Part shown: positions 8,000-16,266 of the stretch, piece after piece | Position numbering within the stretch: position 1 is the first letter of the stretch | Layout: each line of letters begins with the position of its first letter | Assembly (NCBI GenBank): GCA_021836865.1 | Contig: JAKBHH010000011.1 | Span: 1-58,844 of the forward strand | Length of the DNA stretch: 58,844 nucleotides | From: Acidobacteriota bacterium | GTDB taxonomy: Bacteria; Acidobacteriota; Terriglobia; Terriglobales; Acidobacteriaceae | Direction: 5' to 3' | Translations under genes and position numbers: made by a program | Notes under the pieces: model-generated | The model's database searches: none | What the model was told of the DNA's origin: nothing | Seen by the model: only the letters and a program-made list of their open reading frames with translations

Positions 8000-9211
8000 T
8001 CAGGCGAGCGCAAGCTGGACGAGCTCGGCGAGGCTCGTGGTCGAACTGGATTGAACGCCGCGCGGCAGCGTGGGCCCGATGACAAGAGCCAGTGCATGGC
8101 CCTGAAACCAGGCCACGAATGCAGACTCCTGCGCGCCGGGAAGGCGCTGCTGGTTGATCCAGTGGTAATACGCGCCCATATCCGCATCAATCAAGGATCC
8201 GAGCGGGTCGAGTGACGGGTTGGGGTTCTGGTTGGACAGCATCTCGTTCATGGGGAGTTGGCGCTGGCGCGGGGCGAAGTTGACCATGAGCGTGAGCGCC
8301 TGGGCGCGCCGGAGGGCTTCGCGGGTGGCCCATTGCGCAAAGGTGGTGCTGAAGATCTGCGTGCCGGAGCCCTCGGTAAGCAGCTTGACCTGAAAGCGGC
8401 TAAGGACTGGATCTTCGGCGGGATCCATGCCGAGATCGGCAGGCGACATCTGGGCAAGGCGCGTGCGCAGCTCTTCCGGGCCCATGCCTGGACGTTGAAT
8501 CTGCTGCTGCATGAAGCTGAGGAGCGCGGACCGGACGGGCTGCAGACCGTGGTAGGAAAGACAGGTCACGGAAGGGTCGATATTGCCGCTGATTGCGCCG
8601 CCGTCAATATACCAGTGGGCGTATGGTTCAGGAACACTTCGGGCTCGGGACTGGACGGAATCGAGCAACTGGGCGAGACCATTCTCTGCCTTGACCTGGG
8701 TGAATGTGGTTCCATGCGGGCGGAGATTGCGAAACAGCGGGGCGCTGTAGTCTGCCACATCCTGCCCGATGACGACGATGCCAAGCCGCCGGAGGGGCAA
8801 GTGTTCAGGAGGCCGGGTGGCCTGCAGCCGCTCACCATATTCGGTGGCCGCTTTGCGGAAATTGTCTAACTGATGTGTGGACCAAAGATAGGCGGACTGC
8901 TGCTCGACGAACTGCGCCGGCTGATTGACCCAATCGAACTCTGCCAGCTTGGGCGAGATGGAGATGCCCGAGAAAGCCTGAAACCAGTCGCTGATTTCTG
9001 CGGGGGAGAGACGGCTCAGACAGGCCAGCTCGCCGTCGATGAAGGCACGCTCCGCAGGGAACTTGAAATCGTAGTCGCTGATTTCACGGAGCATGCTGGG
9101 GAGAAAGCTGAGGGGTAGCTGGCGGAAGAGATCCAGGTGCGCGACGGCCGTCTGCCTGGCCTGGGCGGGATAGGCGGCAAACTGCACGGCCTGGAGATCC
9201 TTTGGCTGCAT
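8000..9211 (-). CDS. Unknown protein A2, second gene of duplicated module 2
   Basis: The 403-aa product begins at ATG 9211, five nt after the stop of the DUF1501-like gene 9217-10380, so the two are probably co-translated. No signal peptide or transmembrane segment is visible. The family is not recognised. It is homologous to A1 over its whole length (PLSFLPSML, WYIDGGAI, FAQWATREALRRAQ, GSLIDADMGAYYHW, VIGP), but identity looks low to moderate, so the duplication is old. Conserved Trp, Arg and Asp positions in the ALRRA and DxxMxxxYxW blocks could mark a functional site. The next gene downstream, B1, starts 105 nt later. Confidence 0.8.
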   Translation of the reverse strand: MQPKDLQAVQFAAYPAQARQTAVAHLDLFRQLPLSFLPSMLREISDYDFKFPAERAFIDGELACLSRLSPAEISDWFQAFSGISISPKLAEFDWVNQPAQFVEQQSAYLWSTHQLDNFRKAATEYGERLQATRPPEHLPLRRLGIVVIGQDVADYSAPLFRNLRPHGTTFTQVKAENGLAQLLDSVQSRARSVPEPYAHWYIDGGAISGNIDPSVTCLSYHGLQPVRSALLSFMQQQIQRPGMGPEELRTRLAQMSPADLGMDPAEDPVLSRFQVKLLTEGSGTQIFSTTFAQWATREALRRAQALTLMVNFAPRQRQLPMNEMLSNQNPNPSLDPLGSLIDADMGAYYHWINQQRLPGAQESAFVAWFQGHALALVIGPTLPRGVQSSSTTSLAELVQLALA

Positions 9212-9216
9212 GGCGG

Positions 9217-10380
9217 TTACAACAACTCCTGGATCGGGTGGCCGGAGGACTGGACGGGATGGAAGCCCATGATGGCACCGAGGCTGGGGACAAGATCAAC
9301 GGACTGCATGGGCGAGTCAAAGACCATGCCCTGTCGCACGCCGGCTCCGAGGGCGATCATCCATGTGGTGCGGCTGGCGATATCACCCGTGCGATGGTGC
9401 TGGAAGCCGTTGCCGCCCGCATCGTAGTCAGAGTCTCTGCCGAAATCCGGGAGGATGAACATGGTGGTGTTGCCGGCGTACTCGGGATTGGCTTCGACCG
9501 CTTTCCAGAGTTCGAGGCAGAGACGGTCTGTGCGCCGGATGCCATCGATGTAAAGGGAGTATGCACCGGAGTGCGCGATATCGATGTCGTGCATGGTGAT
9601 CCAGAGCAGACTCGGCGCCTCCTGCTGCATGAGGCGCTTGGCGATGTAGACGGAAAGCTCGTCGGGACTGGACAGGGTGCGCGCATGGGCGGTGAAGTCA
9701 TCTACGGAGAGGCGCAGAACCTGATCGAGCTGGCGCAGTTCGAATTCGCTTCCGCCGAGCGGCGGCGTATAGAGAGGATTCTCGTAGTTATCGCGCAGCA
9801 GGTGATCGAAGTCCCGCGACGAGCCGGAGCTGGCCGCGGTGAGCAGATGCTTGGGGAGGATGACCGCGGCACCGAGTCCCTGGCCATAGGACCGGCAATC
9901 GCTCTCGCCGATGCGATTGAAGCCGTTGCTCGGGGCAACGACCCAGGCATCAGAGGCCGGACGGTGAAGATCTTTGCGGAAGTACTCAAAGATGGTGGGG
10001 TGCTCCGGCGGGACTGCGGAGAAGTTATTCAGCGTTTCGTAGGTTCCGGTGGTGAGGCTGGCCGTGGCAACATAGTGCCCGAGGATTCCCTGGTTTGTGA
10101 CGTGCGTAAAGAAGCTGGACTGGGGAATAAGTTCGCTGAGCAGATGGGGGATATTTTCCTGGCCCTCGGGCGCGAAGGTTTCCTGATCGCGCGCGCCGCC
10201 GCCGAAGGTAATCACGATGATCTTGCGTTTTTTGCGCGCGCTCTCTGCGCGCATGAGGGGACTGGCACCGAGGAAGGCGCCGCCGACTGTCAGGTGCGCG
10301 GCGTCCCTGAGAAAATCGCGCCTGGTTCGGCTTAAACCGAGAGCTGGATCAAAGGGGTTCAGCGCAGCATCCTCCATCAT
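9217..10380 (-). CDS. Tat-exported alkaline-phosphatase-superfamily (DUF1501-like) protein B2
   Basis: The product is about 387 aa; the ATG at 10380 was chosen, with a TTG at 10389 also possible. A canonical Tat motif SRTRRDFLRDAA lies at about residues 17-28 before a hydrophobic stretch. Superfamily landmarks are IIVITFGGGARDQETF (Glu67 in the DUF1501-type position), GHYVATASLTTG, ITMHDIDIAHSG, MFILPDFGRD with a following FQHHR, and VDLVPSLGAIMG. The Asp/His pairs expected to hold the second metal are present, but the first Asp is not. It belongs to the same operon as the upstream TPR gene (27-nt gap) and A2 (5-nt gap). A hydrolase acting on phosphate or sulfate esters is plausible but unproven. 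Confidence 0.82.
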   Translation of the reverse strand: MMEDAALNPFDPALGLSRTRRDFLRDAAHLTVGGAFLGASPLMRAESARKKRKIIVITFGGGARDQETFAPEGQENIPHLLSELIPQSSFFTHVTNQGILGHYVATASLTTGTYETLNNFSAVPPEHPTIFEYFRKDLHRPASDAWVVAPSNGFNRIGESDCRSYGQGLGAAVILPKHLLTAASSGSSRDFDHLLRDNYENPLYTPPLGGSEFELRQLDQVLRLSVDDFTAHARTLSSPDELSVYIAKRLMQQEAPSLLWITMHDIDIAHSGAYSLYIDGIRRTDRLCLELWKAVEANPEYAGNTTMFILPDFGRDSDYDAGGNGFQHHRTGDIASRTTWMIALGAGVRQGMVFDSPMQSVDLVPSLGAIMGFHPVQSSGHPIQELL

Positions 10381-10407
10381 TGGGGCCAAGACGATTTGAA
10401 ACGTAAC

Positions 10408-11838
10408 TCATGGCTTGGTTGGTTCGGGATTCCTGGCCGTGTAGACGAACTGTTTCACTTCGGCCCGTTCCTTGTCGATCTCGGCGAGGTGGTCGGCGCG
10501 GAGTTTCTGGTAGGTCGCGAACTCCTGCTGCGCCTTTTCGCGTTGTCCTACGTGGACGTAGTCGGTTCCGAGACGGTAGTGTGCGTCGGAAATGTTGGGG
10601 TCCAAAGCGAGGGCGCGCTCATATTCAGGAACTGACTTCTCATACTGATGCTGGTCTGCATAGAGGTCGCCAAGCTGCACGTGGGCCTGGGGAAAGGATG
10701 GATTCAACGCGATGGACTTTTGCAGAAGCGCCTCGATAGCGGGGATGTCCACTGTACCGCTTTGCGAGCGCTTGGCTTTCCAGAGGCTGAGGGCATAGTA
10801 GTACTGTGCGAGGGAGTCGTCCGGCTTGAGCTGGGCATAGCGCTGGAACCGCGCAGTCACTTCATCGGCCTGGGTTGGCGAGCTGTCATAGGCTTTGGAC
10901 AGGAAGTAGTAGCATCGCGCGTCGGCCGGGGCAAGATCGGCTGCGGTGAGCAGGGCCTTGACGGCCTCGTCGTATTTGCCGCGCGAGTAGAGAGCGAGCC
11001 CCAGGCCGATGAACAGCCGCGGCGACTTTGGATAACGAAGCGTTGCCTGCTGAAAGATCGTGATCGCCGGCTCGTAGGTTCTGTGGAGAAGCATTTCGCT
11101 GCCCCAGTCAAACAGGTTGTCGTCGCTGGGATCCATGTGAGCCGCGGTCTCATATTCATTGGCGGCATCCACAAACTTGCCATCCTTCTCATCAATCTGG
11201 GCCAGCAGGTTGTGCAGCTCTCCGGTGTTGTTCTTCTGCAGGGTATGCGCGGCAACCTCGCGCGCCCCTGCCAGCTTGCCCAACTGAAAGTCCGCCATTG
11301 TGAGGTCGTAGCTGTTTCCGTAAGCATCAGGATTGATGTGCCAGGCGTTCTCCAAAAACGGCTGCGCATCCTGAATTCTGCCGGACTGGACATAGAACTC
11401 GCCGAGGTCATGGTTGGCCTCGTAGTCCTGGGGAGCAAGCTGCTGGGCCTTGAGGAATTGCTCTCCCGCCAGGGCGTGCTTCCCGGTACGCAACAGGAAA
11501 GCTCCGAGATTGGTTCTGGCGTCCGCCGCATCCGGCTTGAGTTGCACGGCAAGTTTGAGTTGGTCGAGGGCTTTTTCGTCCTGCGAGAGCGAAGCATAGA
11601 CCATCCCCAGCAGTTCGTGCACCACGTAACTTCTGGAGGCATACGGCAGCACATTTTCCAGCAGGCCCGCGGCCTGCTCAAAGCGGCCTGCGTTATAGTC
11701 AGCGACTGCAGACTGATACTGGGCGTCGAGTTGCGCATTGGAAAGCTGCTGGGCGGAAAGTCGCCCGGAGGCGACGCAGGGGAGGAACGCGAGCAGAAGA
11801 GGAAAGACGATACGGCGGAGATGAGACCCTTTGCTCAC
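10408..11838 (-). CDS. Secreted TPR-repeat protein
   Basis: The frame is open to 11934, but the GTG at 11838 is the better start: GGAGG sits 6 nt upstream and the frame then opens with a signal peptide (MSKGSHLRRIVFPLLLAFLP, cleavage near SAQQ). The remaining region, about 450 aa, is almost entirely tetratricopeptide repeats (for example AVQLKPDAADARTNLGAFL). It ends in a charged tail, AEIDKERAEVKQFVYT. The C-terminal half is paralogous to the 26529-28337 product. It is probably a periplasmic or outer-membrane-associated scaffold for the TonB receptor arm. A strong hairpin separates it from the receptor gene. Confidence 0.88.
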   Translation of the reverse strand: MSKGSHLRRIVFPLLLAFLPCVASGRLSAQQLSNAQLDAQYQSAVADYNAGRFEQAAGLLENVLPYASRSYVVHELLGMVYASLSQDEKALDQLKLAVQLKPDAADARTNLGAFLLRTGKHALAGEQFLKAQQLAPQDYEANHDLGEFYVQSGRIQDAQPFLENAWHINPDAYGNSYDLTMADFQLGKLAGAREVAAHTLQKNNTGELHNLLAQIDEKDGKFVDAANEYETAAHMDPSDDNLFDWGSEMLLHRTYEPAITIFQQATLRYPKSPRLFIGLGLALYSRGKYDEAVKALLTAADLAPADARCYYFLSKAYDSSPTQADEVTARFQRYAQLKPDDSLAQYYYALSLWKAKRSQSGTVDIPAIEALLQKSIALNPSFPQAHVQLGDLYADQHQYEKSVPEYERALALDPNISDAHYRLGTDYVHVGQREKAQQEFATYQKLRADHLAEIDKERAEVKQFVYTARNPEPTKP

Positions 11839-11879
11839 CGACTGCCTCCGAGTGAACCGCGTGAGCAATGCGCTACGCA

Positions 11880-11932
11880 GAAGAACACCCCGGGAGAAAG
11901 CCAGGTGAACCTGGCCTTCCCGGGGTGTCTTC
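11880..11932 (-). terminator. Long intra-operon hairpin after the TonB receptor gene
   Basis: Two arms of about 24-27 nt are nearly complementary. The core ACACCCCGGGA pairs with TCCCGGGGTGT, extended by GAAG/CTTC outside and GCCAGGT/ACCTGGC inside, around a tiny loop. No U tract follows, so it may be a partial terminator, processing site or 3' stabiliser that lowers expression of the downstream genes. It starts 8 nt after the receptor stop codon. Confidence 0.7.
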
Positions 11933-11940
11933 ATTCTAGC

Positions 11941-14900
11941 CTAGTAGTACAGCTTCAGAGAAAACTGGATCTGCCGCGGATCGAAGGGAGCATCGCGCGT
12001 GGAGCCAATCTCGCCGAAGTTCGGGTTGGTGAAGTTGCCGGAGTTCGGGATGGCTACCACGCCATTGCCCCCGAAGTTCGGCGCATTGAAGTTCGGATGG
12101 TTGAAGATGTTGAAGATCTCGGTGCGGAACTGCATCGAGAAACGATCATTGAGCTGGAAGGCCTTGAACATCGAGAAGTCCATACGATGGAAGCCCGGAG
12201 TGGATGTCTGGCCCGGGGCATCACCCAGGATGGCGCTGCCTGTCAGTTGGACGCAACCGGCGGGCGTGTTGGGAATGGGACCGTTCGGCCCGAGCACGCA
12301 AGGCTGCTGGAAGGCATTGGGATTGCCAAGCCAGACCGGGTAGTTGGTGCCGCCCACGTTCTTGGTGTGAATCCCGAGCTTTTGACTCTGTCCCGGAACC
12401 TTGACGGCATTGCAACCGGTTCCGGAGGTTGTTCCAGTCGGGCAGCCGAAGTTGAGCGGCTGACCGCCCTGGAGGGTTACGATCCAGTTTGCGGACCAGC
12501 CACCAACGATTGCGTCCATCAGCCGTCCTGAGTTGAGGAAGCGCTGATTCTTGCCGAGGGGTAGTGCATATCCACCGCTGAAGTGCAGAACCTGCCGGAT
12601 GTCGAAGTCCGCCAGAGCCCAGTCGAACTTGGGGCCGAGGCCCGGCACGTCTGGAGCTCGATAACCGCCTGTACTGCCACCATTCAGCAGATCGCCTGCG
12701 TCGGACATCGTCTTCGAGAAGGTATATGCCAACAGGAATGTAAGCCCATTGGAGTACGACTGTTGGAGGAGGGTTTGCAGGCCGTGGTACTGACTGCTAC
12801 CCACCGTGGTCTGGTAACTCGAACCGTGCGAGAAGTCAGGGAACGGAACCTCGTTGTTCGGATAGGTATCTGATGTGGAATGCCCTGCGGGAAGCAGCAC
12901 GCTCACGTTGTTGGTACCGACACCTGCCTGCAGATTCTGGCCATCCGTAAACACATACGCGGCCTGTGCGGACAAGGTGCGCGTGAGGGCGTACTGGAAG
13001 GTGAGGTTCGCGCTGTACGTGCGGGGTGTCTGGTAGTCGAACTGAAGTCCCTGCAAGCCCAGGCCGGAAGCATTGACCTGGGTGGGCGTGAACTGGATGC
13101 AGGAGAAGCCCGACTCGAAGGTCGCGGTTCCACCTGGCCCGCCCGTTGCGCAACCGGCGAACGGCGTGTTGAGGCTTACAGGGGCCACCTCACTGTCCGC
13201 ACCTTGCGCAACAAAGTCAAAGTTATAGACGAAGGGATAGTTCTCTCCAATGTTCGGTCCATATCCCTGATTCTCAAACGAGTTGTAGAAAATCCCGAAG
13301 CCACCGCGAGCGACTAACTTCGGAGTGATTTCATAGGAGAATCCTACGCGAGGGGCAAAGTTCGCCTTTTGCGTCTGGACCAGGCCTTGCCCATAACTGT
13401 TCGTACTGTCAAGGGCAATTCCATCCTTTGCCAGCAGGGTCGTAAAACTTGTGGACAAATCTCGGACATCTTTTCCGGTTGCCGGGATGAGGTACTCCGG
13501 TTTGTTGTTGGGCGCTCCGCTGGGCACAAAGTTGGCCTGGCCGCCGTTGGTTTCGTTGATGGGTCCAAAGTAATCCCAGCGCAAGCCAAGGTTCAGCGTC
13601 AGCTTGGGGGTCACCTTGTAGTCGTCCTGGAAGTAGGAGGCGAAGTACATCTTCTGGTCGTAAGTCTTGTTGATGTTCGACGCATAGACCTGATCGGAGC
13701 CGCCGGAATAGTTAATGCCGCCGGGAACCGTCGCCGCCTCAGGTGGCAGCAGGAACTGCGCCATCCCGTTGGAGTTGTTGTTGTTGTTCGGGATATCAGC
13801 AAAAGAACCGTTGTAGTCAAACTGGCCTCTCGACCACGCTGGCTGCAACGTCGAGAACTTTACGTTTTGATACTCGATACCCATCTTGAAGCTGTGATTG
13901 CCGTAAATCTTGGTGAAGTCGTCCGTGACCTGGATGGTCTGGCTGACCTCGTCGGAGGGTAGGAAGTTGTTGCTTCCCAGTGTGGCAAGGCCGCCGAAGC
14001 CGAACGCGGGCAAGCCGCCATTCTCATTCACCTGCGGAATTCCCTGGATGCCGAACTGCGCCGGGATGCCGCTTTGTCCGCCAACCGGTCCAAAGCGCGT
14101 GGTGTGCAAGTGGGTGAAGCCAAGACGCGCCTGGTTGATGGTGGTCGAGTTGAACGTGTGGGTATAGCCGGCAACATCCTGCGCCGATTTTGCCGTCTGA
14201 ATGCCCTCTTGGAACGAGCCGCCGTCCGCAATGCCGCCGAAGGGACCGGGGATGTACTGCGGGTCATCGTTATAGCTGAACCGGGCAAATATCTGATCCT
14301 GCTGCCGCGGGTTGATGTCGAACCGTATATCGAATGTGTTCTTGTGTTCGTAAAGATTGGGGCTGGCGTTAAAGTTACCCGTCAGGGCCTGGCTGGTCGG
14401 GTTCGGGAAGAGATTGAGCAGTTTCACAGCGTTGGGGTCAATTCTTCCGGCCGGAAGTTGATTCAGCCCAGGGCAGTTCGCGATCGAAACGGTGGTCTGC
14501 CCGGCCGAGCAGCCAAAGGCATCGCGAACATAGTCGGTCCTGACTGCAGTCAGGCCGGAAACGGGATCGACCGAGCCGGCTGTGACTGCACGCGTGGTGG
14601 CTGGATCAAGAATGACGCCGGCCGGAATGCTGCGACCGAGGGCATCTGTTCTGGGCGAAGCGGAGGAGTTGGCGGAAAGGATATCCGTGAGGTTGGTGTA
14701 TCCGCTGTTGCGCTCGTTCATTGTTGGGACCGTGAGGATGCCGGTCGTGTTGCCCTGGACACGGCGATAACCTTCATAGTCGCCGAAGAAGAATATCTTG
14801 TTCTTGATGATCGGCCCGCCGGCGGAAGCGCCGAACTGATTCAGGCGCAACGGAGCATTAATTTGAGTAGGCGTGTTCTTCTCAAACCAGTCCTTGGCGT

Positions 14901-15732
14901 CCAGAACGTTGTTGCGGAAAAACTCCCATGCCGCACCGTGAAGGCTGTTGGTGCCGGATTTGATGGTTGCATTCATCACCGCGCCAGCTGAGCGTCCCAG
15001 TTCCGCGCTGAAGTCCGCGGTCTGCACCTTGAACTCCTGAATGGCGTCGACGGGGGGCAGAACAACGAAGTTGGTTCCGTTGAGGAAGTCGACCGCGTTG
15101 GAGTTGTTGTCAATGCCGTCGAGCAGGTAGTTATTCTGCGCTGGACGAAGGCCGTTGGCGGAGAACGCGCCGCTGGCGGCGTTGCCGCGGGTATCTGCCT
15201 GGGGCGTCTGCATGCCGGCGCCGAGCTGCGCGAGGAAGGTGAAGTTGCGTCCGTTCAAGGGCAGCGCATTCACTTCCTGCGAGCCGATCACCTGGCCGAC
15301 CGAGGCTTCTTCCGTCTGGAGCAGGGGCGGCGCGGTGCTGACCTCGACGGTCTCACTGGCTTGTCCAAGCTTGAGCTGCACGTTGACCTGCAGGACCTGC
15401 GCGACCTGCAGCGTCAGGTTTTTCTGGGTCGTGGTGGCAAAGCCGGGAGCGCTTACGGTCACTGTGTAATGGCCAATGCGGAGCGGCGAGAAGGTGTAAC
15501 TGCCGCTGGCGCTGGACTTTGTTTCAAGCGTTAAGCCGACGTCGGTGTTTTTCAGAGTGACCTGTGCGTTGGGCACAACCGCGCCTGAGGTATCGAGCAC
15601 GGTACCTGTGATGGCTCCTTCGTCTACCTGGCCAAAAGCGCTTCTTCCCTGCAACAGGACGAAGCACAAGCATGCAAGGGCTGCGCCAACTGCCACGCGC
15701 ACCCAGCGATTTGTGTTGCGATCACGGCTCAT
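11941..15732 (-). CDS. Oar-type TonB-dependent receptor with carboxypeptidase regulatory-like domain
   Basis: Outer-membrane receptor/channel of 1263 aa. The ATG at 15732 (MSRDRNTN) has GGAGG 7 nt upstream; the frame itself extends to 15768. A signal peptide ends near SAFGQ. Next comes a carboxypeptidase-regulatory-like beta-sandwich (about residues 30-115, GAITGTVLDTSGAVVPNA and GSYTFSPLRIGHYTVTV), a plug domain (VNALPLNGRNFTFLAQLG, NYLLDGIDNN), and a large beta barrel ending in FSLKLYY, an aromatic C-terminus suited to BAM recognition. This architecture is highly expanded in Acidobacteriota and usually imports oligomers or peptides. It heads the minus-strand arm of the locus. The substrate cannot be read from the sequence. 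Confidence 0.93.
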   Translation of the reverse strand: MSRDRNTNRWVRVAVGAALACLCFVLLQGRSAFGQVDEGAITGTVLDTSGAVVPNAQVTLKNTDVGLTLETKSSASGSYTFSPLRIGHYTVTVSAPGFATTTQKNLTLQVAQVLQVNVQLKLGQASETVEVSTAPPLLQTEEASVGQVIGSQEVNALPLNGRNFTFLAQLGAGMQTPQADTRGNAASGAFSANGLRPAQNNYLLDGIDNNSNAVDFLNGTNFVVLPPVDAIQEFKVQTADFSAELGRSAGAVMNATIKSGTNSLHGAAWEFFRNNVLDAKDWFEKNTPTQINAPLRLNQFGASAGGPIIKNKIFFFGDYEGYRRVQGNTTGILTVPTMNERNSGYTNLTDILSANSSASPRTDALGRSIPAGVILDPATTRAVTAGSVDPVSGLTAVRTDYVRDAFGCSAGQTTVSIANCPGLNQLPAGRIDPNAVKLLNLFPNPTSQALTGNFNASPNLYEHKNTFDIRFDINPRQQDQIFARFSYNDDPQYIPGPFGGIADGGSFQEGIQTAKSAQDVAGYTHTFNSTTINQARLGFTHLHTTRFGPVGGQSGIPAQFGIQGIPQVNENGGLPAFGFGGLATLGSNNFLPSDEVSQTIQVTDDFTKIYGNHSFKMGIEYQNVKFSTLQPAWSRGQFDYNGSFADIPNNNNNSNGMAQFLLPPEAATVPGGINYSGGSDQVYASNINKTYDQKMYFASYFQDDYKVTPKLTLNLGLRWDYFGPINETNGGQANFVPSGAPNNKPEYLIPATGKDVRDLSTSFTTLLAKDGIALDSTNSYGQGLVQTQKANFAPRVGFSYEITPKLVARGGFGIFYNSFENQGYGPNIGENYPFVYNFDFVAQGADSEVAPVSLNTPFAGCATGGPGGTATFESGFSCIQFTPTQVNASGLGLQGLQFDYQTPRTYSANLTFQYALTRTLSAQAAYVFTDGQNLQAGVGTNNVSVLLPAGHSTSDTYPNNEVPFPDFSHGSSYQTTVGSSQYHGLQTLLQQSYSNGLTFLLAYTFSKTMSDAGDLLNGGSTGGYRAPDVPGLGPKFDWALADFDIRQVLHFSGGYALPLGKNQRFLNSGRLMDAIVGGWSANWIVTLQGGQPLNFGCPTGTTSGTGCNAVKVPGQSQKLGIHTKNVGGTNYPVWLGNPNAFQQPCVLGPNGPIPNTPAGCVQLTGSAILGDAPGQTSTPGFHRMDFSMFKAFQLNDRFSMQFRTEIFNIFNHPNFNAPNFGGNGVVAIPNSGNFTNPNFGEIGSTRDAPFDPRQIQFSLKLYY

Positions 15733-15858
15733 TCCGAAACCTCCGTCACTTAACTTTCTTCGCATCACTTTTGGGACGATTTTCTTTGGATCGAGCCCGC
15801 CCCTGGAGCAGCCGGCAACTTGTAAACCTTTTCATACACGTTGCTCGACTTCGACGGA

Positions 15859-15888
15859 ACATTAGTTTATCCAAAATGTTTTTGTCAA
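15859..15888 (-). promoter_or_regulatory. Probable promoter of the TonB receptor operon
   Basis: Minus strand: TTGACA (15883-15888, perfect), an 18-nt spacer and TAATGT (15859-15864). The predicted start near 15852 gives a leader of about 120 nt before the ATG at 15732. The TTGACA lies in an AT-rich patch that differs from the GC-rich surroundings. Confidence 0.6.
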
Positions 15889-15976
15889 CCAAAAGTTTGA
15901 GCTATTAGTCAGAGATTCGATGGAGCAGGCCGCGCCGGCAAACGACCGTGGCTCGTTCGATGGGCAGCGATCGCCA

Positions 15977-16003
15977 TATAAAATATTTATAATGATATAT
16001 TTG
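15977..16003. promoter_or_regulatory. AT-rich island with inverted repeat between the divergent arms
   Basis: About 27 bp are almost pure A/T inside GC-rich DNA. They contain AAATAT (15981-15986) and ATATTT (15997-16002), a perfect 6-bp inverted repeat with a 10-bp spacer, plus a TATAAT at 15988-15993 with no good -35. The palindrome GCGATCGC lies just upstream. It sits in the roughly 530-bp gap between the two divergent operons and could be a shared operator or UP-like element. The rest of the gap holds no gene. Confidence 0.35.
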
Positions 16004-16219
16004 CAGCTGTATCCCGTGCGATCCCCCTTCTCCGGCCGGGGCTGGCCTGCGGGGTGCTCAAGATTCTTGTATTGAAACGCAGATACCGCGGGGCCGGGTC
16101 TGTTCCCCGGCTGGAGGCAGGCCGGAGGGGGCTGGGACCCGGCTGATCGGCCCGTGCCTTTCGCGCGAACTGGATCAAGCTCCCCGATTCCAGGGCCGGG
16201 TGCGGCAGAGCCGGTCGAG

Positions 16220-16228
16220 TGCTATGAT
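16220..16228 (+). promoter_or_regulatory. Extended -10 candidate for the plus-strand arm
   Basis: TGCTATGAT fits the extended -10 form TGnTATAAT with one mismatch and lies 38 nt before the ATG at 16267. No -35 hexamer is recognisable, as expected for extended -10 promoters. Confidence 0.4.
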
Positions 16229-16266
16229 GCGAAAAACCTGAGAGGTTCCCGGGATCAACTGGCATC

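Noticed and set aside
10648-12531. 627-codon plus-strand frame opposite the TPR and TonB receptor genes
   Set aside because: It is antisense to two well-supported genes. Its length reflects high GC, and no motif or ribosome binding site was found.
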